Shown: positions 22,275-33,137, counted from the stretch's first letter. The stretch: 64,000 nt of DNA from Brasenia schreberi (GCA_036023115.1 JAYKKT010000079.1:7611501-7675500), one strand, 5' to 3'. The notes: generated by a model from the letters alone, not told the origin. Made by a program: numbers and translations.

Positions 22275-22590
22275 GACATCCTTAGGTCTTTTGAGGATGA
22301 ACTTGGGTGGTTTGACCTAGGGTTTTCCTAGATTGGACCTACAGATTTTATGGCTTGACAAGGAAGGAAAGTTTTGAACTCCCCTAAGCTGAGGGTGGTT
22401 TTCTCCTAGAATTACCACAATTTAGCTTTCGTAGGGGATTTTGACACACCTATGGAAGGTGGATGGCACGGCTCGAATGCTATGTATCCATGGTCTTCTT
22501 AGGAGTAGTTGTAATGGGGGTGTATGTCTAAGACATGGAACACCCCTGTATGGCTTATACCCCTTATTTTCATAGGTAACTCTACGACTC

Positions 22591-23312
22591 CTAAAGGTTT
22601 GGATGCATTTCTATCATATCTGTGATAATGATGGGGCTTGGATTCATAGAGATCAAGGAGACTCCGATTTGAAAGGCCATGTGTAATGGAAGGATGTTTA
22701 GACCTCCTCCCCCATCAACCAAACACTTGTTTAGAGGATGGTGATTCAATACCACCTCTATATGCAAGGCTTGGTTATGGGTTTGGTATGATCTTTCTAG
22801 CTCATCTTCCGAGAACACGATGGGGGTTTTAGCACAGATAGGTGCGACTAGGAAGGATAGGGACTTAGGGGTTATGATCGAGTTAACCTTGGCTCTTTCT
22901 AAGCTTTTTTCTAAAACCTATCTATGCTTAGGAGAAGTTTGGATTAGTTCTAGGATAGACATGTTTATAGGGATCTTAAAGGGGTTAACATGTTTTTTCC
23001 TTTGTCCATTAGCTGAGATGCTTTGAGAATGCATGATTTTGAAGGGCTGGAAACACTAACCATTTCTTTGGTAGCATCTTTGGCTAGATGTGGGGGTTGA
23101 TAGATCCATCCAAACCTGGTCACCTTGCCCACATCTTCCCTAGGACTTGTTCCTATATTGGCTCTAATTTTGTGCTTCGGAGCACCTCGAATTTCTAAAA
23201 TGGCTCTAGTCGGTGGCGGGACTCTAAGTGCTTCCCAGATTACTACTTGCTTGGCTTTTTTTATTACGATGAGAGAAAGTGGTGTGTGACAAGTAGTGAA
23301 GCCTGTATGCAA
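22591..23312 (-). pseudogene. Element D: aspartic protease region
   Basis: The 22818-22591 stretch contains CLVDGGGGLNILPLHMA, the protease active-site region, followed by SPIIITDM. The 23312-22965 stretch, in another frame, holds the upstream segment (GWIYQPPHLAKDA, matching GRIYQPPYLQSA in A). Frame changes and stops separate the pieces. The catalytic triplet reads D-G-G rather than D-S/T-G, and the same residues occur in element A. Confidence 0.7.
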
Positions 23313-23450
23313 TGCATGCTCTAAACCTTTTAAGAAATCTGAGAAAACACATACCTCTTTTTCCTTTCCACTAGTGCTTGCGTGGTTGGGGAAGGGTTCT
23401 TTAAGAACAGCTTGGGCAGGCTCCAGTTTCTAAGTGACCTGGAGTCAGCC

Positions 23451-24734
23451 CTACTCTATCAAGTCCTCGATTTTGTTTAAAAGGGCATAACATTTATTTG
23501 TATCATGGCCTTTGAGCTGATGATACTTGCAAAATTTGTTCAGAAATTTCCCTTTTGGAGGTATCCCCTCAGGAATCTCGGGGAGTGTTACCACTCCTTG
23601 GGCGAGCAGGAGGTCGAGGACCTCTGAGATGGCCTGCCCCAGTCGGGTATACTCCATTTTTTCAAATGTTTTTTGAATCTTTTTTCCAATTTTTTGTTCA
23701 TTCTTCTTTGAAGTACCGGCCCGGTTCGTTTCCACTCGAACATTAGCAATTTTTTGGGGTTTTGCCCCCTTGTCCGCAGTGGGTAGTCCGTAAGTCCCGA
23801 GCCTTTCAAATTGTGGTTTTGGAAGCATTTTTCCTTTCCACAAGTCATCGTAGACTCCCTTTTTCAGATTTGTTTTGAAGAGAAAAGCCTTTTTGATTAA
23901 TTTATGGAAAATTGAAATTTCATGCAAAGAAAGAAGTGTTTTCAACTCCGTTTTGAAATTTTTAAGGATGAGCATTACTATGCATCCTTTGGAGATGGGC
24001 TCTCTCACTTGCTCGAGGAGGGACCTCCATCGAACGATAAATGCATGTACATCTTCGTTTGATACTTGTTTTGTGTCCCTCAGGGTGTTCAAAGTGTGGG
24101 TCACTTCTATATTATGGGAAAACCTTTGCATAAAGCTATTCGCTAACTCTTCAAAAGTTGCAAACTGGCTTAGGTCGTAAGAAGCAAGCCATTTTGAAGT
24201 AGTTCCCTTAAGGGAGAGGGGAAACCAATATATCCATTTTGCAGAGTCCTTTTTCTTTTTGTGGGCTTAGCGAGCAAAGAGTTACAGGTGGGATCTAGGA
24301 TCCCCCGTGCCATCATACCGATCAAAGTTCGGTATATCGTCATCACTATATGTTTGGTAATATGAAGGAAGAAAATCAGATAGGGCGTATGATCTCTTTT
24401 CTTTGTTTTGGCCCCTCAACAGTTGTTGGAGGGCTTTTCGATCCTTTAGTGTGAAGGATTCGTGATATTAGTCCCCCTCCATGATGGAGGTTTCTTTGGG
24501 ACTTTTTGACTTGCTAGGCTTTTTCTTAGCCTTGGCGGGTTCGCCATGGGATGAACAAGAGTCGGCCGCCTCGGCCTCTTGGCTAAGGGTGGCAATTTTT
24601 GCTTTGAATTCCTTTTGCAAGTCTTCGAGCTCTTCTTTTTTGCTTTTGAGATTGGTTTTTGAAAACTTTTTGGAAAAAGAACTTGATGAGCACGAGGCTC
24701 GGTTAGACACTTCATTGGAGTTTGAACTCGACAT
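23451..24734 (-). pseudogene. Element D: gag with several in-frame stops
   Basis: Start ATG at 24732-24734 (MSSSNSNEVSNRAS). A single frame runs to 23451. It is interrupted at 24468 (TAA where element A encodes glutamine in EGNQYHESF) and at a few places around 24260-24300, but no frameshift is needed. The order is a serine- and lysine-rich N-terminus with coiled-coil-like LEDLQKEFKAKIATLSQE, the central WFPLSLKGT and WLASYDLSQFATFEEL part, and a C-terminal knuckle-like KFCKYHQLKGHDTNKCYALL. Nonsense codons without frameshifts fit C-to-T decay. Confidence 0.83.
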
Positions 24735-24847
24735 GACTCAGATTTTTGGAAATCCTTTAAGTGCAAAAAGGCAAAAGTTAAACACTTTTCTTGAAAAAAA
24801 TTTTTGAAGTTTTGACTTGTTGGATCGAAGTTTGCTTAAGACCTGAC

Positions 24848-24867
24848 TCCCACCGGGCGTGCCAATC
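24848..24867 (-). promoter_or_regulatory. Element D primer-binding region
   Basis: Minus strand TTGGCACGCCCGGTGGGA directly follows the LTR end. Position and similarity to element A support a primer-binding role. The tRNA was not identified. Confidence 0.6.
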
Positions 24868-25554
24868 TCTAAACAGGAAAATTTCCACTCCCAAGTTTAT
24901 GGAACTCGAAGTGAACCTTTTCATGCTTACGCTTGTGCGAGCGTACCAGTTAGCTTACTCAAACTAGTGAAGGTTTTTGAAATGATTTTTTGACTTTGGC
25001 GATTGTAGGCAATCAGACTCTTTTCGCTTTAAACCTTCTTGAACCGATGCTCAAGGGTCAGTTTAAGCACTTAGAAACTTCGATTTTTAAATAAGTTTTT
25101 ACTTCAAACGATAAGTGTTTTGACGAATTCATTTCGTGCACTCTTTGCAAATTTTATTACGGGGCTGGACGTCCCTAATTTTCTTGCAGGTTTTTATCTA
25201 TTTAGGCCTGATGTATGTGTGGAATGTGTGGACTATTTTCAGCATGGTTTGAGCGATCATTCGAGGGCTTTTGGAAGCGATGAGCGAATGCAGAGATGCT
25301 ATAAACTCTGTTTTGGGTTTTTGAGAATGATGATGCGAACTCACCCAAATTGAAATGGCACCCACTCTACTTACACGAAAGTAAACTCACGCGAATTTAA
25401 AGTGCAACTCACTCGACTTTCACGAAGTAAATCCACGTGAATTTAAGTGCAACTCACTCGACTTTCACGAAGTAAACCCACGCGAATTTAAAGTAAGTAT
25501 ACTTGCTTAAGAAAAGATGGGGTTCGAAGTATAGAATGTTTTATAATGTATATT

Positions 25555-25800
25555 GAGGCAAAGAGCGGAAAGTCTCAAGTGCATGTGAGTGTAAAGAGCG
25601 AAAAGGCTCAAGTGCTCGTGGGTGCGATCGTATTCATCCACCAATTTAAGTGCGAAAAGGCTCAAGTGCTTGTGGGTGCGATCGTGTTCATCAAACAGTT
25701 TAAGAGCAAAAAGGCTCAAGTACTTGTTTGTGTGATCGTGTTCATCAACCAGTTAAGAGCGGAAAGGCTCAAGTGCTCGTGGGTGCGATCATGTTCATGC
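25555..25800 (-). repeat. Tandem about 50-60-bp hairpin repeats in element D LTR
   Basis: Five AAGAGCGGAAAGGCTCAAG-type cores (25561, 25597, 25653, 25703 and 25755) are separated by GTGCTCGTGGGTGCGATCGT and TTCATCAACCAGTT segments. Confidence 0.85.
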
Positions 25801-26329
25801 ACAAATATTACAACCCGATGAGAGACTTCGCTTCATTAATACAACCCCGTTCTAAATTGAATTGAATGAAAAGAGCAGTTTAAAACCGAAGTTAATAGTA
25901 CTTACAAGCTTTTTCGTTCGGTTTAGCCCTTGATTCAGTTTGTTGGGTTCGCTCGAGTGCAAGCCAGCCGGGTCCACCTTCTTTGATGTGTTTCGGCCAA
26001 GTCCAGTAGCCCCAAAGTGGTTCAGCTGTGTAGTCCGGTTTAGCCCAATCCAAGGGGTGTAGTCGGGTCCTTCAAGTGGGCTCGGTTTAAGGTAGGTTGG
26101 CCCCAAGTGTCCAAGTGGGTCAGCCGTGAGCTAGGATAGGTTCAGCCCCAAGGTAGGTTCGAGGTGTTTGGTTCTTGTTGGGCTCGGTCAAAGAGGGTCA
26201 TCAAGGTTTGGCCCAAGGTAGGTCCTCGGTTCAGCCAAGTCAAAGGGGTAGCAAGTCAAGGGTCTTTGGCATGGTTTTAGTCAAGTCAAGCCAAGGGGCA
26301 GCGAAGAGGTTCGGCCGTGGTTCAACCGT

Positions 26330-26520
26330 GAGCTAGGTGGGTTCAGCCAAGGGCAAGTCGACCAAGTGATTCGGCTAGGAGCTCAAGGCGGTGCAAGGTT
26401 CAGCCAGCAAGGAGTGAGCTAGGTGGGTTCATTTAAGGCTCGGTTCAGCCAAAGGGTGAGCTAGGTGGGTTCAGTCAAGGCTCAGTTCAGCAAGAGGGTG
26501 AGCTAGGTGGGTTCAACCAA
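26330..26520. repeat. Minisatellite with GTGAGCTAGGTGGGTTCA units in element D LTR
   Basis: Four copies of GTGAGCTAGGTGGGTTCA near 26330, 26414, 26456 and 26497, the last three about 42 bases apart, are separated by GGCTCGGTTCAGCCAA-like text. Confidence 0.75.
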
Positions 26521-26907
26521 GGGTAGGTCGGTTAGGTATAGGTCGGCCCAAAGTGTGCAAGGCGGTTCAAAGCAGGTCGGCCCAATCGGTCTACCCAAGG
26601 TGAGTCGGTCCAACAAGGAGTGGTTTGGTTAAGGTGTGGTTTAGTCAAAGGGACTCACCTTGGTTGCAGCCTTGGTTCGGTCAAAGTGAAGCCGGTCCTC
26701 CTTGGTCTACCTATGATGCTCCTTTGTTGTAGCCATTCTTGGTCAAGCTCAAGTCATCCTAGCCCTAGTCAAGGTCTTCTTGGTTGCAGCCCATCCCCTA
26801 GGTCAAAGCCAAAAGGTTGAGCCCACCTTTGTTGACTTTCACTCCCTCTCTCTCTTCCTTTTCCCAAGCTCCAAATTTGCAAAAGATCCTTCACGTGAAC
26901 CCCCTTG

Positions 26908-27021
26908 GCCCTATTTATAGGCTAAGGGTAGTTCTTTGGTTTTGGGTTTGGATCCTAGGATCCAACCCAATCTACTCCAAACTCCAAATTAACCTAGATC
27001 TGGATTTTTTTGTCCAGATCC
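26908..27021 (-). promoter_or_regulatory. Element D LTR core promoter
   Basis: Inverted repeat (26996-27021; one arm AGATCTGGA, other TCCAGATCC) upstream of CCTATAAATAGGG (26920-26908) on the minus strand. Confidence 0.58.
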
Positions 27022-27606
27022 AATCCAAACTTTTCTTTTTGAGTCTTTCTTTGGTGCATGAAACAGGCGATTTTTGAGCAGGCCCTAGTTTCTCGGTGAT
27101 CCAATTTTAGGCTGGGTTTTTTCCAGTTCTTTTGACCGGTCAATTTCTCACTTTCAGGACTTTTTGACGTTTGGTTTTGATCTATCTGATCCCATTTTGA
27201 GTTTTCACTTGATGAGGTCGATCTTGGATTTTCCAATGGACTTTGATTTTCGTTTTTGACAAGCCTGGTGCTTGATTTTTTACGGCTTCATTTGAAGCTG
27301 AATTTGACTTTTTGAAATGGACACCGGTTTTGATCCCCCGTCTCGCTTTTATCCAGATAGGTTGGGCCACTCCTTCACTTTTAACTTGAGCTCAATCTGG
27401 ATTTTGGATCGGGTTCCACCTATCCGTTTGAGTTGTTTTGCAAATCCTTGGTTTTTTACTTGAATTCAAAACCTTTACTTTGAAATATTTTCTGAAAAAG
27501 GTTTAAAACTTCAAAATTTCGAGGTTAAAAGTTCAATACAAGGTTGTGAGCTAGTTTTTGAAATTCAGGAGTTTGTTGAAAACGTTCCCATTTTGGGGTG
27601 TTTACA

Positions 27607-28068
27607 ATCCTCTACCTTTCAGACAGCGTGCAAGGTATCAGACAGCTTTAAACTTCTAATGGGTGTACGGTATAAATCGCTTTAACCTTTAGGTCCATCA
27701 GGTTTTTGTACTTGTTTGTTATTTTGTTTTTTTAAATTCAAGTATTTTGTAAGGGTAAAATGGTTACTTTGCGAAAACATTTTGTGAGTGAAAATTTATC
27801 TTGGTTCCAAATGTCCCAGCTTAGCTTTTCCAATCCTTTCTTTGAAGAAAACAACAAAATGGTCATTTTTTTGGATTTTATTAAAATTCAATTTTTTCAA
27901 TGGGGTTTAAAGTACTCTTATTTTGAGGTTCATAAAAAATTGTGTTGTGAAAATGAGTTCGTTTAAGGTATTTTTTTTGAAAAATACCTTAAAAGACCCA
28001 AAACCGTAATTTTTCTTGTAAAGGAGGAAATTCTTAAAAACTTTTGACAATTTTTTTTTGTGTTTACA
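27607..28068 (-). repeat. F: 5' fragment of an older LTR, cut by element D
   Basis: This segment resembles 46500-46926 (LTR E) in order: GGTAAAATGGT, TTCCAAATG, CTCATTTTGAGGTT, GAAAATGAG, AAGGTNTTTTTTGAA, and ends GTGTTTACA at 28068. It is therefore the first about 460 bp of an LTR of the E subfamily, minus orientation. The rest would lie beyond the left side of element D. Confidence 0.7.
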
Positions 28069-29305
28069 ACCACTAACATAAATCAATATTGCAAGAGACA
28101 TATATGATGGTGCACAAACATCAATATTCTTTGGAGGGCCTTATGATTGAGACTATTCATGAAACATTTAGAGGGAAAAAAATCGTTACATCATATTTAT
28201 TGATCTAGAAAAACTTATGATATGGTGCCAAGTGATATTCTTTAGAGAACTTTGAATAATAAAGATATTCCACTAACATACATCAATATTATAAGAGACA
28301 TAATGATAGTGCACAAACATGTATGAGAACCCATAAAGGAATGGCATGTTTCTTTAAAGTTAATATTGGGTTACATGAAGGATTACCTTTAGGTCCATAT
28401 TTATTTATATTGGTGATTGATGACTTAACAAAACATATTCAAGATGAAGTACTTTGGTGTATATTATATGCGGATAACATTTTGTTAGCAAATGAGTCTA
28501 AGGAAAAAGTTAATAAGAAATTGAAATGGAGTGAAACATTATAAAGTAAAAGCTTTCAACTTAGTAGGACAAACACAAATATATGCAATGCAAATTTCAT
28601 TACTTCATATGACGTAGAAATTAAAATTGACACATGTTAGCATTCCTCGTAAAGAAAGTTTTGAATACCTAGTATTAGTTTTTGAGAGCGATAGAAAAAT
28701 GATAGAGATGTTCCAAATAGAATTAATGCAGGTTAGTTAAAATAGAGAGGCATATCAAGTATTTCATGTAACAAGAAAATACCATTACAGTTGAATGGTA
28801 AATATTATAGAGCAACAATTAAATCCTCTATGTTTTATAGTTGTGACTATTAGGTAGTTAATCATCAATATGTATAAAATATGTTGGTGGTAGAAATGAA
28901 GATGTTAAGATGGATGAATGGCATCACTAGGAAAGACCACATACATAATAAAGTTATTAGAAACAAATTGAGAGCAACACCAATAAATGATAAAATCAGG
29001 AAAAATCATTTAAGATAGTTTCAACACGTAGAAAGATCACTGAAGGAAGCTCCAGTAAGAAGGTATGAGAAACTAGATTGTAAAAGTGTTAAAAGATAAA
29101 GAGGAAGACTACAAAAGTGTTAAAAGGAAACAATAAAGAATGATCTAATTTATGTTAAGTTAACCGTTAGCATGGTACATAAATAATAAAGAATGATCTA
29201 ATTTATGTTGAGTTAACTGGCACATGACAAGCTCTATGGAAACAAAGAATTCGTATAGCCGACTCCATCTAATATGGAAAAAGGCTTAGTTCTTGTTGTT
29301 GAATG
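28069..29305 (+). pseudogene. Decayed RTE LINE, RT to 3' end
   Basis: The text follows the RTE element at 12980-14142: a [13 protein letters not shown] segment, then an open piece at 28323-28544 encoding VNIGLHEGLPLGPYLF and YADNILLANESKEKVN (YADN in place of FADD), an MLRWMNG-like segment and the 3' end AAGGCTTAGTTCTTGTTGTTG near 29305. Many indels and stops are present. Bases 28072-28120 repeat part of 28270-28320, so the copy is also rearranged at its left end next to LTR F. No function is expected. Confidence 0.82.
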
Positions 29306-31574
29306 TGATTCCTCAAAATAAGGAATTAATTCAATGTATGCATGAACTAATATGATCATAAACTATAAGAACCCATTGCTTTTAAGCAAATTTAAAGTAG
29401 TACTATAAATGATAAAAGGGAAACATATTGAAGCAAATAGTGCTATCAAATACCAAGCTATTATGCAGTAAATATTTAGTAACATTATATTATTCCACAG
29501 GCCCAAGAAGTGATATGAGAGCTCATGACATTATATAATGGTACTAAATACTTGGTGAATAATAGCTGCCTCATGTCCAAATGGCTAAACAAGACATCTT
29601 GCAAGACATGAAAAGTCCTTTCATCAAGTGTAAAGAACGAAATGAAGATGTTCCCAAGAAGCTGCCTCATGTCCAAATAAAATTCTTAAAAGTTAATCCG
29701 CACAGACAAGAAACATCATGTCAAAAAGAAAAGAAACAATAGAACCAACAATCTAAGCAGACAGGTGTATGGAGAAGGAAAACACACATCGAACATGTTG
29801 AATCATTCAACAGCTTGGCACAAATCTGGAATAAGGGAAAAAGAAGTAACGTTAACTGGCATCAACTAATATTAAAATGAAGCTGCCATGTCAAGAATAA
29901 AACATCTGATCTTTCGCTGACATATGAATGCAACAATCATGTCAAGAATCAAACAAGAGAAAAACAGTACTGAATTCTAATATAGAACCAAGTGCACAAT
30001 TTACATTTAATTCACTCCTCCAAACAAAAACTCAAATTGACATTCATCCCTACGAATGACCTAGATCCTAGAAACAGGGCACCAAAATTTTCTTGGATTA
30101 AGTGACAAGAAAATTTCCAAGTTTGGAGTTGGACGCAATCACATAGTGGACTGGAACCAACTCATAGATCCATCTTTCGCAATTGGTGTAGTAAAATCAC
30201 CCATTTACTTGGAAATTATGTATTGAAAATCATATTTTTGTAAGAGAGTTTTTTCACCCACTGACTCTTGGAAGTATCTACAGACACCACTTGGCTCGTT
30301 TAGGGGGATTATTTTTGCAAGTAATGGCTCTTTTGGGAGATCCCCTCATATATGATTCGCTTGTTTGGGGAGATTACTTTTGGATTGGTATGTTCTTCTT
30401 GGAGACACTTTCTTACCTAATTGGCTTATTGGCTTGTTTTCATGTTATTAAGTGATTAAACACAGAATAAACATGTGCAGCCATTCGAGTTGAGCTTCTC
30501 CCCATGGTTTATGAACAAAACTTTCTATTTCCACTTATCCCTTGTGCTTTAGAGTAAGTAAAGGTCTTATCCTTATGACAGTTCCACATACCACTTGGTT
30601 AAGCTTTTGCTTAACGTAGTTTGGCTAATTTGTTATCCGATAACATTCAGATGTAACTTTCACTTCTTGTAAAAACATCATATGATAATTAAAATAGTGG
30701 TCCTCAAGGAAAACAACACTAGTCTTCACTTTTTGAGAAGGGAAAATGTGCACAAAGAAAAGAAGCAAGAAAACATCAAAAGTAGGTTAAGCACCAAATA
30801 CAAGCAAAATTTCACCAAAATATACAACAGCTAAATTTTAAGGTGGAACTCAAGCAGTAGTAAGGTCCTACAAAGTCATAGCTCTATAAGACACTCAAAG
30901 GGACTCTGACATGAACAGGAATACAGTATTCTGAGGCGCATAGTCATATAGTTGAACAAGGCACAACTAAATGAAATGAAATAAAATAAAGAATCAATAT
31001 TTCCACAAAGACAGCAAAGCACATATCCTCAACATAACAACACGAGAAAGAAACAAAAGGAGATTCGAAAAGGAACACAGTATTTTTTTTATACCACAAT
31101 GCAAGTGCAGAAGGAAAAAGAAGGGATAAAGCAAAGAGAAAGAAAAGATTAGATCTCTACAAAAATTTGAGGCGAAGAAAACCCCCAACCTTTGTGTTCA
31201 TCTGGAGCAGAATGATACTTTTGCATGTATTGGCTCTTTGGGGATTAATTATTCATGTATTGGCTCTTTCTGAGGACCCCTTGTATAAGATTGGCTTGTT
31301 TGGGGAGATTACCTTTGCATATACGGGCTCTTCAGGGAGGCACTTTTGTACCTGATTGGCTTATCTTGGAGAACATGTGTGGCTTATTGGCTTGTGCTAA
31401 TGTTATTAAGTGATTAGATTCTCATATAAACACTGTAAGCACGTAGAGTGATTTGAGTTGAGCATATTCCCTTAGTTTATGAATAAAAGTTAGTCTTTCC
31501 ATTTCAACTTTTTTCTTGTGTTAAGAGTAAGTGAAAACCTTATCCTAATGATAGTTTCCATGTATGACTCGGTC
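29306..31574. other. AT-rich non-coding DNA with the first copy of a diverged duplication
   Basis: No coding potential recognised. About 30300-30870 resembles 31230-31870 (shared GGCTTGTTTGGGGAGATTAC, TGTTATTAAGTGATTA, AAGAAAACATCAAAAGTAGG and AAATTTTAAGG). This is an old direct duplication of about 600 bp with centres about 0.95 kb apart. Confidence 0.6.
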
Positions 31575-31870
31575 TTGGGCTAGTTCGCCGACCCCATCTA
31601 GTATGGGAAAAGGCTTAGTTGTTGTTGTTGTATAGTTGGGCTAGTTCAGTATTGGGTAATGTTCAGATAGAGCTAGCTCTCCTTGTAAAGATGTCTATGA
31701 AAAATAACAATGTTGGTCCTTAGGAAAACAACGCCAGTTTGCAGCTTTTGAGAAAGGAGACACGTAAAGGAAAAGAAACAAGAAAACATCAAAAGTAGGT
31801 TAAGAACCAAAGATCATAACCAAAATATATAACACAACCAAATTTTAAGGCCAAATTCAAGAAGTAATAA
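31230..31870. repeat. Second copy of the diverged direct duplication
   Basis: Matches about 30300-30870 with many substitutions. This copy carries a 49-bp RTE insertion that the first copy lacks. Confidence 0.65.
31575..31647 (+). mobile_element. 49-bp RTE LINE 3' tail insertion with perfect 12-bp target duplication
   Basis: Bases 31587-31635 read GCCGACCCCATCTAGTATGG followed by GAAAAGGCTTAG and a TTG tail, the last bases of the RTE family. TTGGGCTAGTTC occurs on both sides (31575-31586 and 31636-31647). This is an extremely 5'-truncated retrotransposition. Confidence 0.92.
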
Positions 31871-32584
31871 GGTGACGTGCATATGCTGAGACAAAGGCTC
31901 ACGTTGACATATGATTTGAGTCAATTGAGTTAAACATGAAGTGAAGTCGGTTAGGTTGAATCTTACGAGAATAACAGTGTTGCTTGATAAGAAATGAGCC
32001 ACTAACAAGAACAACTGCGTCTACTTGGTTGAATCAGAAAGAGAATAAGAGAAAGGAAAGCAATGGAATTACACCAGTCTTGATTGACAAGAAATGCGCC
32101 ACAAACAAGAACAGCTACGTTGATTTGCCACACACTAAGAAGAAGGTAAAGCATGACAAGACTCAGGTTTATTTGGCATTTAACAAGAAACCTTGTTGAG
32201 ATAAGAGTTGAGAAGTAGGAAAAATGAACTTCAGATTTCTCGTAAACGTAAGCTCCCCAACTGTAGTTTTATACTTGGAAGATTCCTCCAAGTTAGGCAT
32301 AACTTTACAGTATAATAGATGTTGGAACACATTCCCAATCGTGCATACTCTAGGGAATAATGTGTAGTTAAACACATGCTCCAGGAAATCTAAAATGCTA
32401 TTAACTTCAAGCTTGGAAAATCTACCCCATGCTATCAATGGCGGATAACAGACAGTTAGAGCTTGACTGTAATATAGAGTTAGCAAGGATATGTTGGAGA
32501 TATAGGGGATTTAACAGAATACTATTTTAATATCATTTAGAAAGCACAAAAGTATATAACTAGCAATTAAGAAATAACTGAAAG
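31871..32584. other. Non-coding stretch, nothing recognised
   Basis: Short open frames (31984-32199 plus, 32169-32486 minus) show no known motif. A near-repeat pair, AAGAAATGAGCCACTAACAA (31989) and AAGAAATGCGCCACAAACAA (32090), is about 100 bases apart. Confidence 0.45.
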
Positions 32585-32598
32585 CATATATCTAATAT

Positions 32599-33137
32599 CA
32601 GCAACTAAGCCTTTTCCCATATTACATGGGGTCGGCTATCTAGATTCTTTGTTTCCATAGAGCTCGATCATGTATCATGCTAACAATTAACTTAACATAA
32701 ACTAGATTATTTTTTATTGTTTCTAATAACCTCATTACGTATATGGTCTTTCCTTATGTGACCACTTATCCAACTCAAGATCTTTGTTTCAGCTACGACC
32801 ATCTTTTGTACATGTTGATAATTAACTGGCCAATACTCATAACCATAAAACTATAGTAGATCGAATCGTTGCTCTCTAATATTTACCTTTAAACTTTAAT
32901 GGCATCTTTTTGTATAAAATATATGATGCCCCTCTACATTTTAATCCACCTATATTAATTCTATATATAACATCTCCATCAATTTTTCTATCACTCTGAA
33001 TAACTAACCCTAGGTATTTAAAACTTTCCTTACAAGGGATACAATGGGTACCAATCTTAATTTTTATGTCATCTAAAATAGTAAAATGATCAAACTTGCA
33101 TTCCATATATTTTCTCTTTGTTCTACTAAGTCAAAAA
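32599..33137 (-). mobile_element. 5'-truncated RTE LINE with internal deletion
   Basis: On the minus strand it starts in the segment encoding MECKFDH and runs to the RTE 3' end (TAGCCGACCCCATGTAATAT...AAGGCTTAGTTGC). An open piece at 33106-32876 encodes [30 protein letters not shown] (32585-32598) and CATATATCTAACAT (33138-33151) flank it, a 14-bp target duplication with one mismatch. About 170 bases present in the 13770-14040 part of the intact copy are missing. Confidence 0.88.

Larger units (their letters stand above)
19972..27606 (-). mobile_element. Element D: Tat-lineage gypsy element, 3' part separated by element C
   Basis: On the minus strand: 5' LTR (27606-24868), primer-binding region (24867-24848), gag (24734-23451), protease region (23312-22591), linker (22274-21873), RT (21721-20654) and RNase H (20635-19972). 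The frame stops abruptly at 19972 within a TGRLGKWQL motif, where the element C LTR begins. The remaining aRH, integrase and 3' LTR must be left of the window. Gag and RT are related to but clearly different from element A, so D is another subfamily. The left LTR edge has TC in place of the expected TG. Confidence 0.87.
24868..27606 (-). repeat. Element D 5' LTR
   Basis: About 2.74 kb, from a degenerate CA end at 24868 to TGTAAACACCCCAAAATG at 27606 (minus-strand reading). It contains an inverted repeat around 26996-27021, TATA CCTATAAATAGGG at 26920-26908, a 42-bp minisatellite (26330-26520), five hairpin repeats (25555-25800) and the conserved block (25063-25033). Its boundary at 27606 abuts an older LTR fragment. 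Confidence 0.85.
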
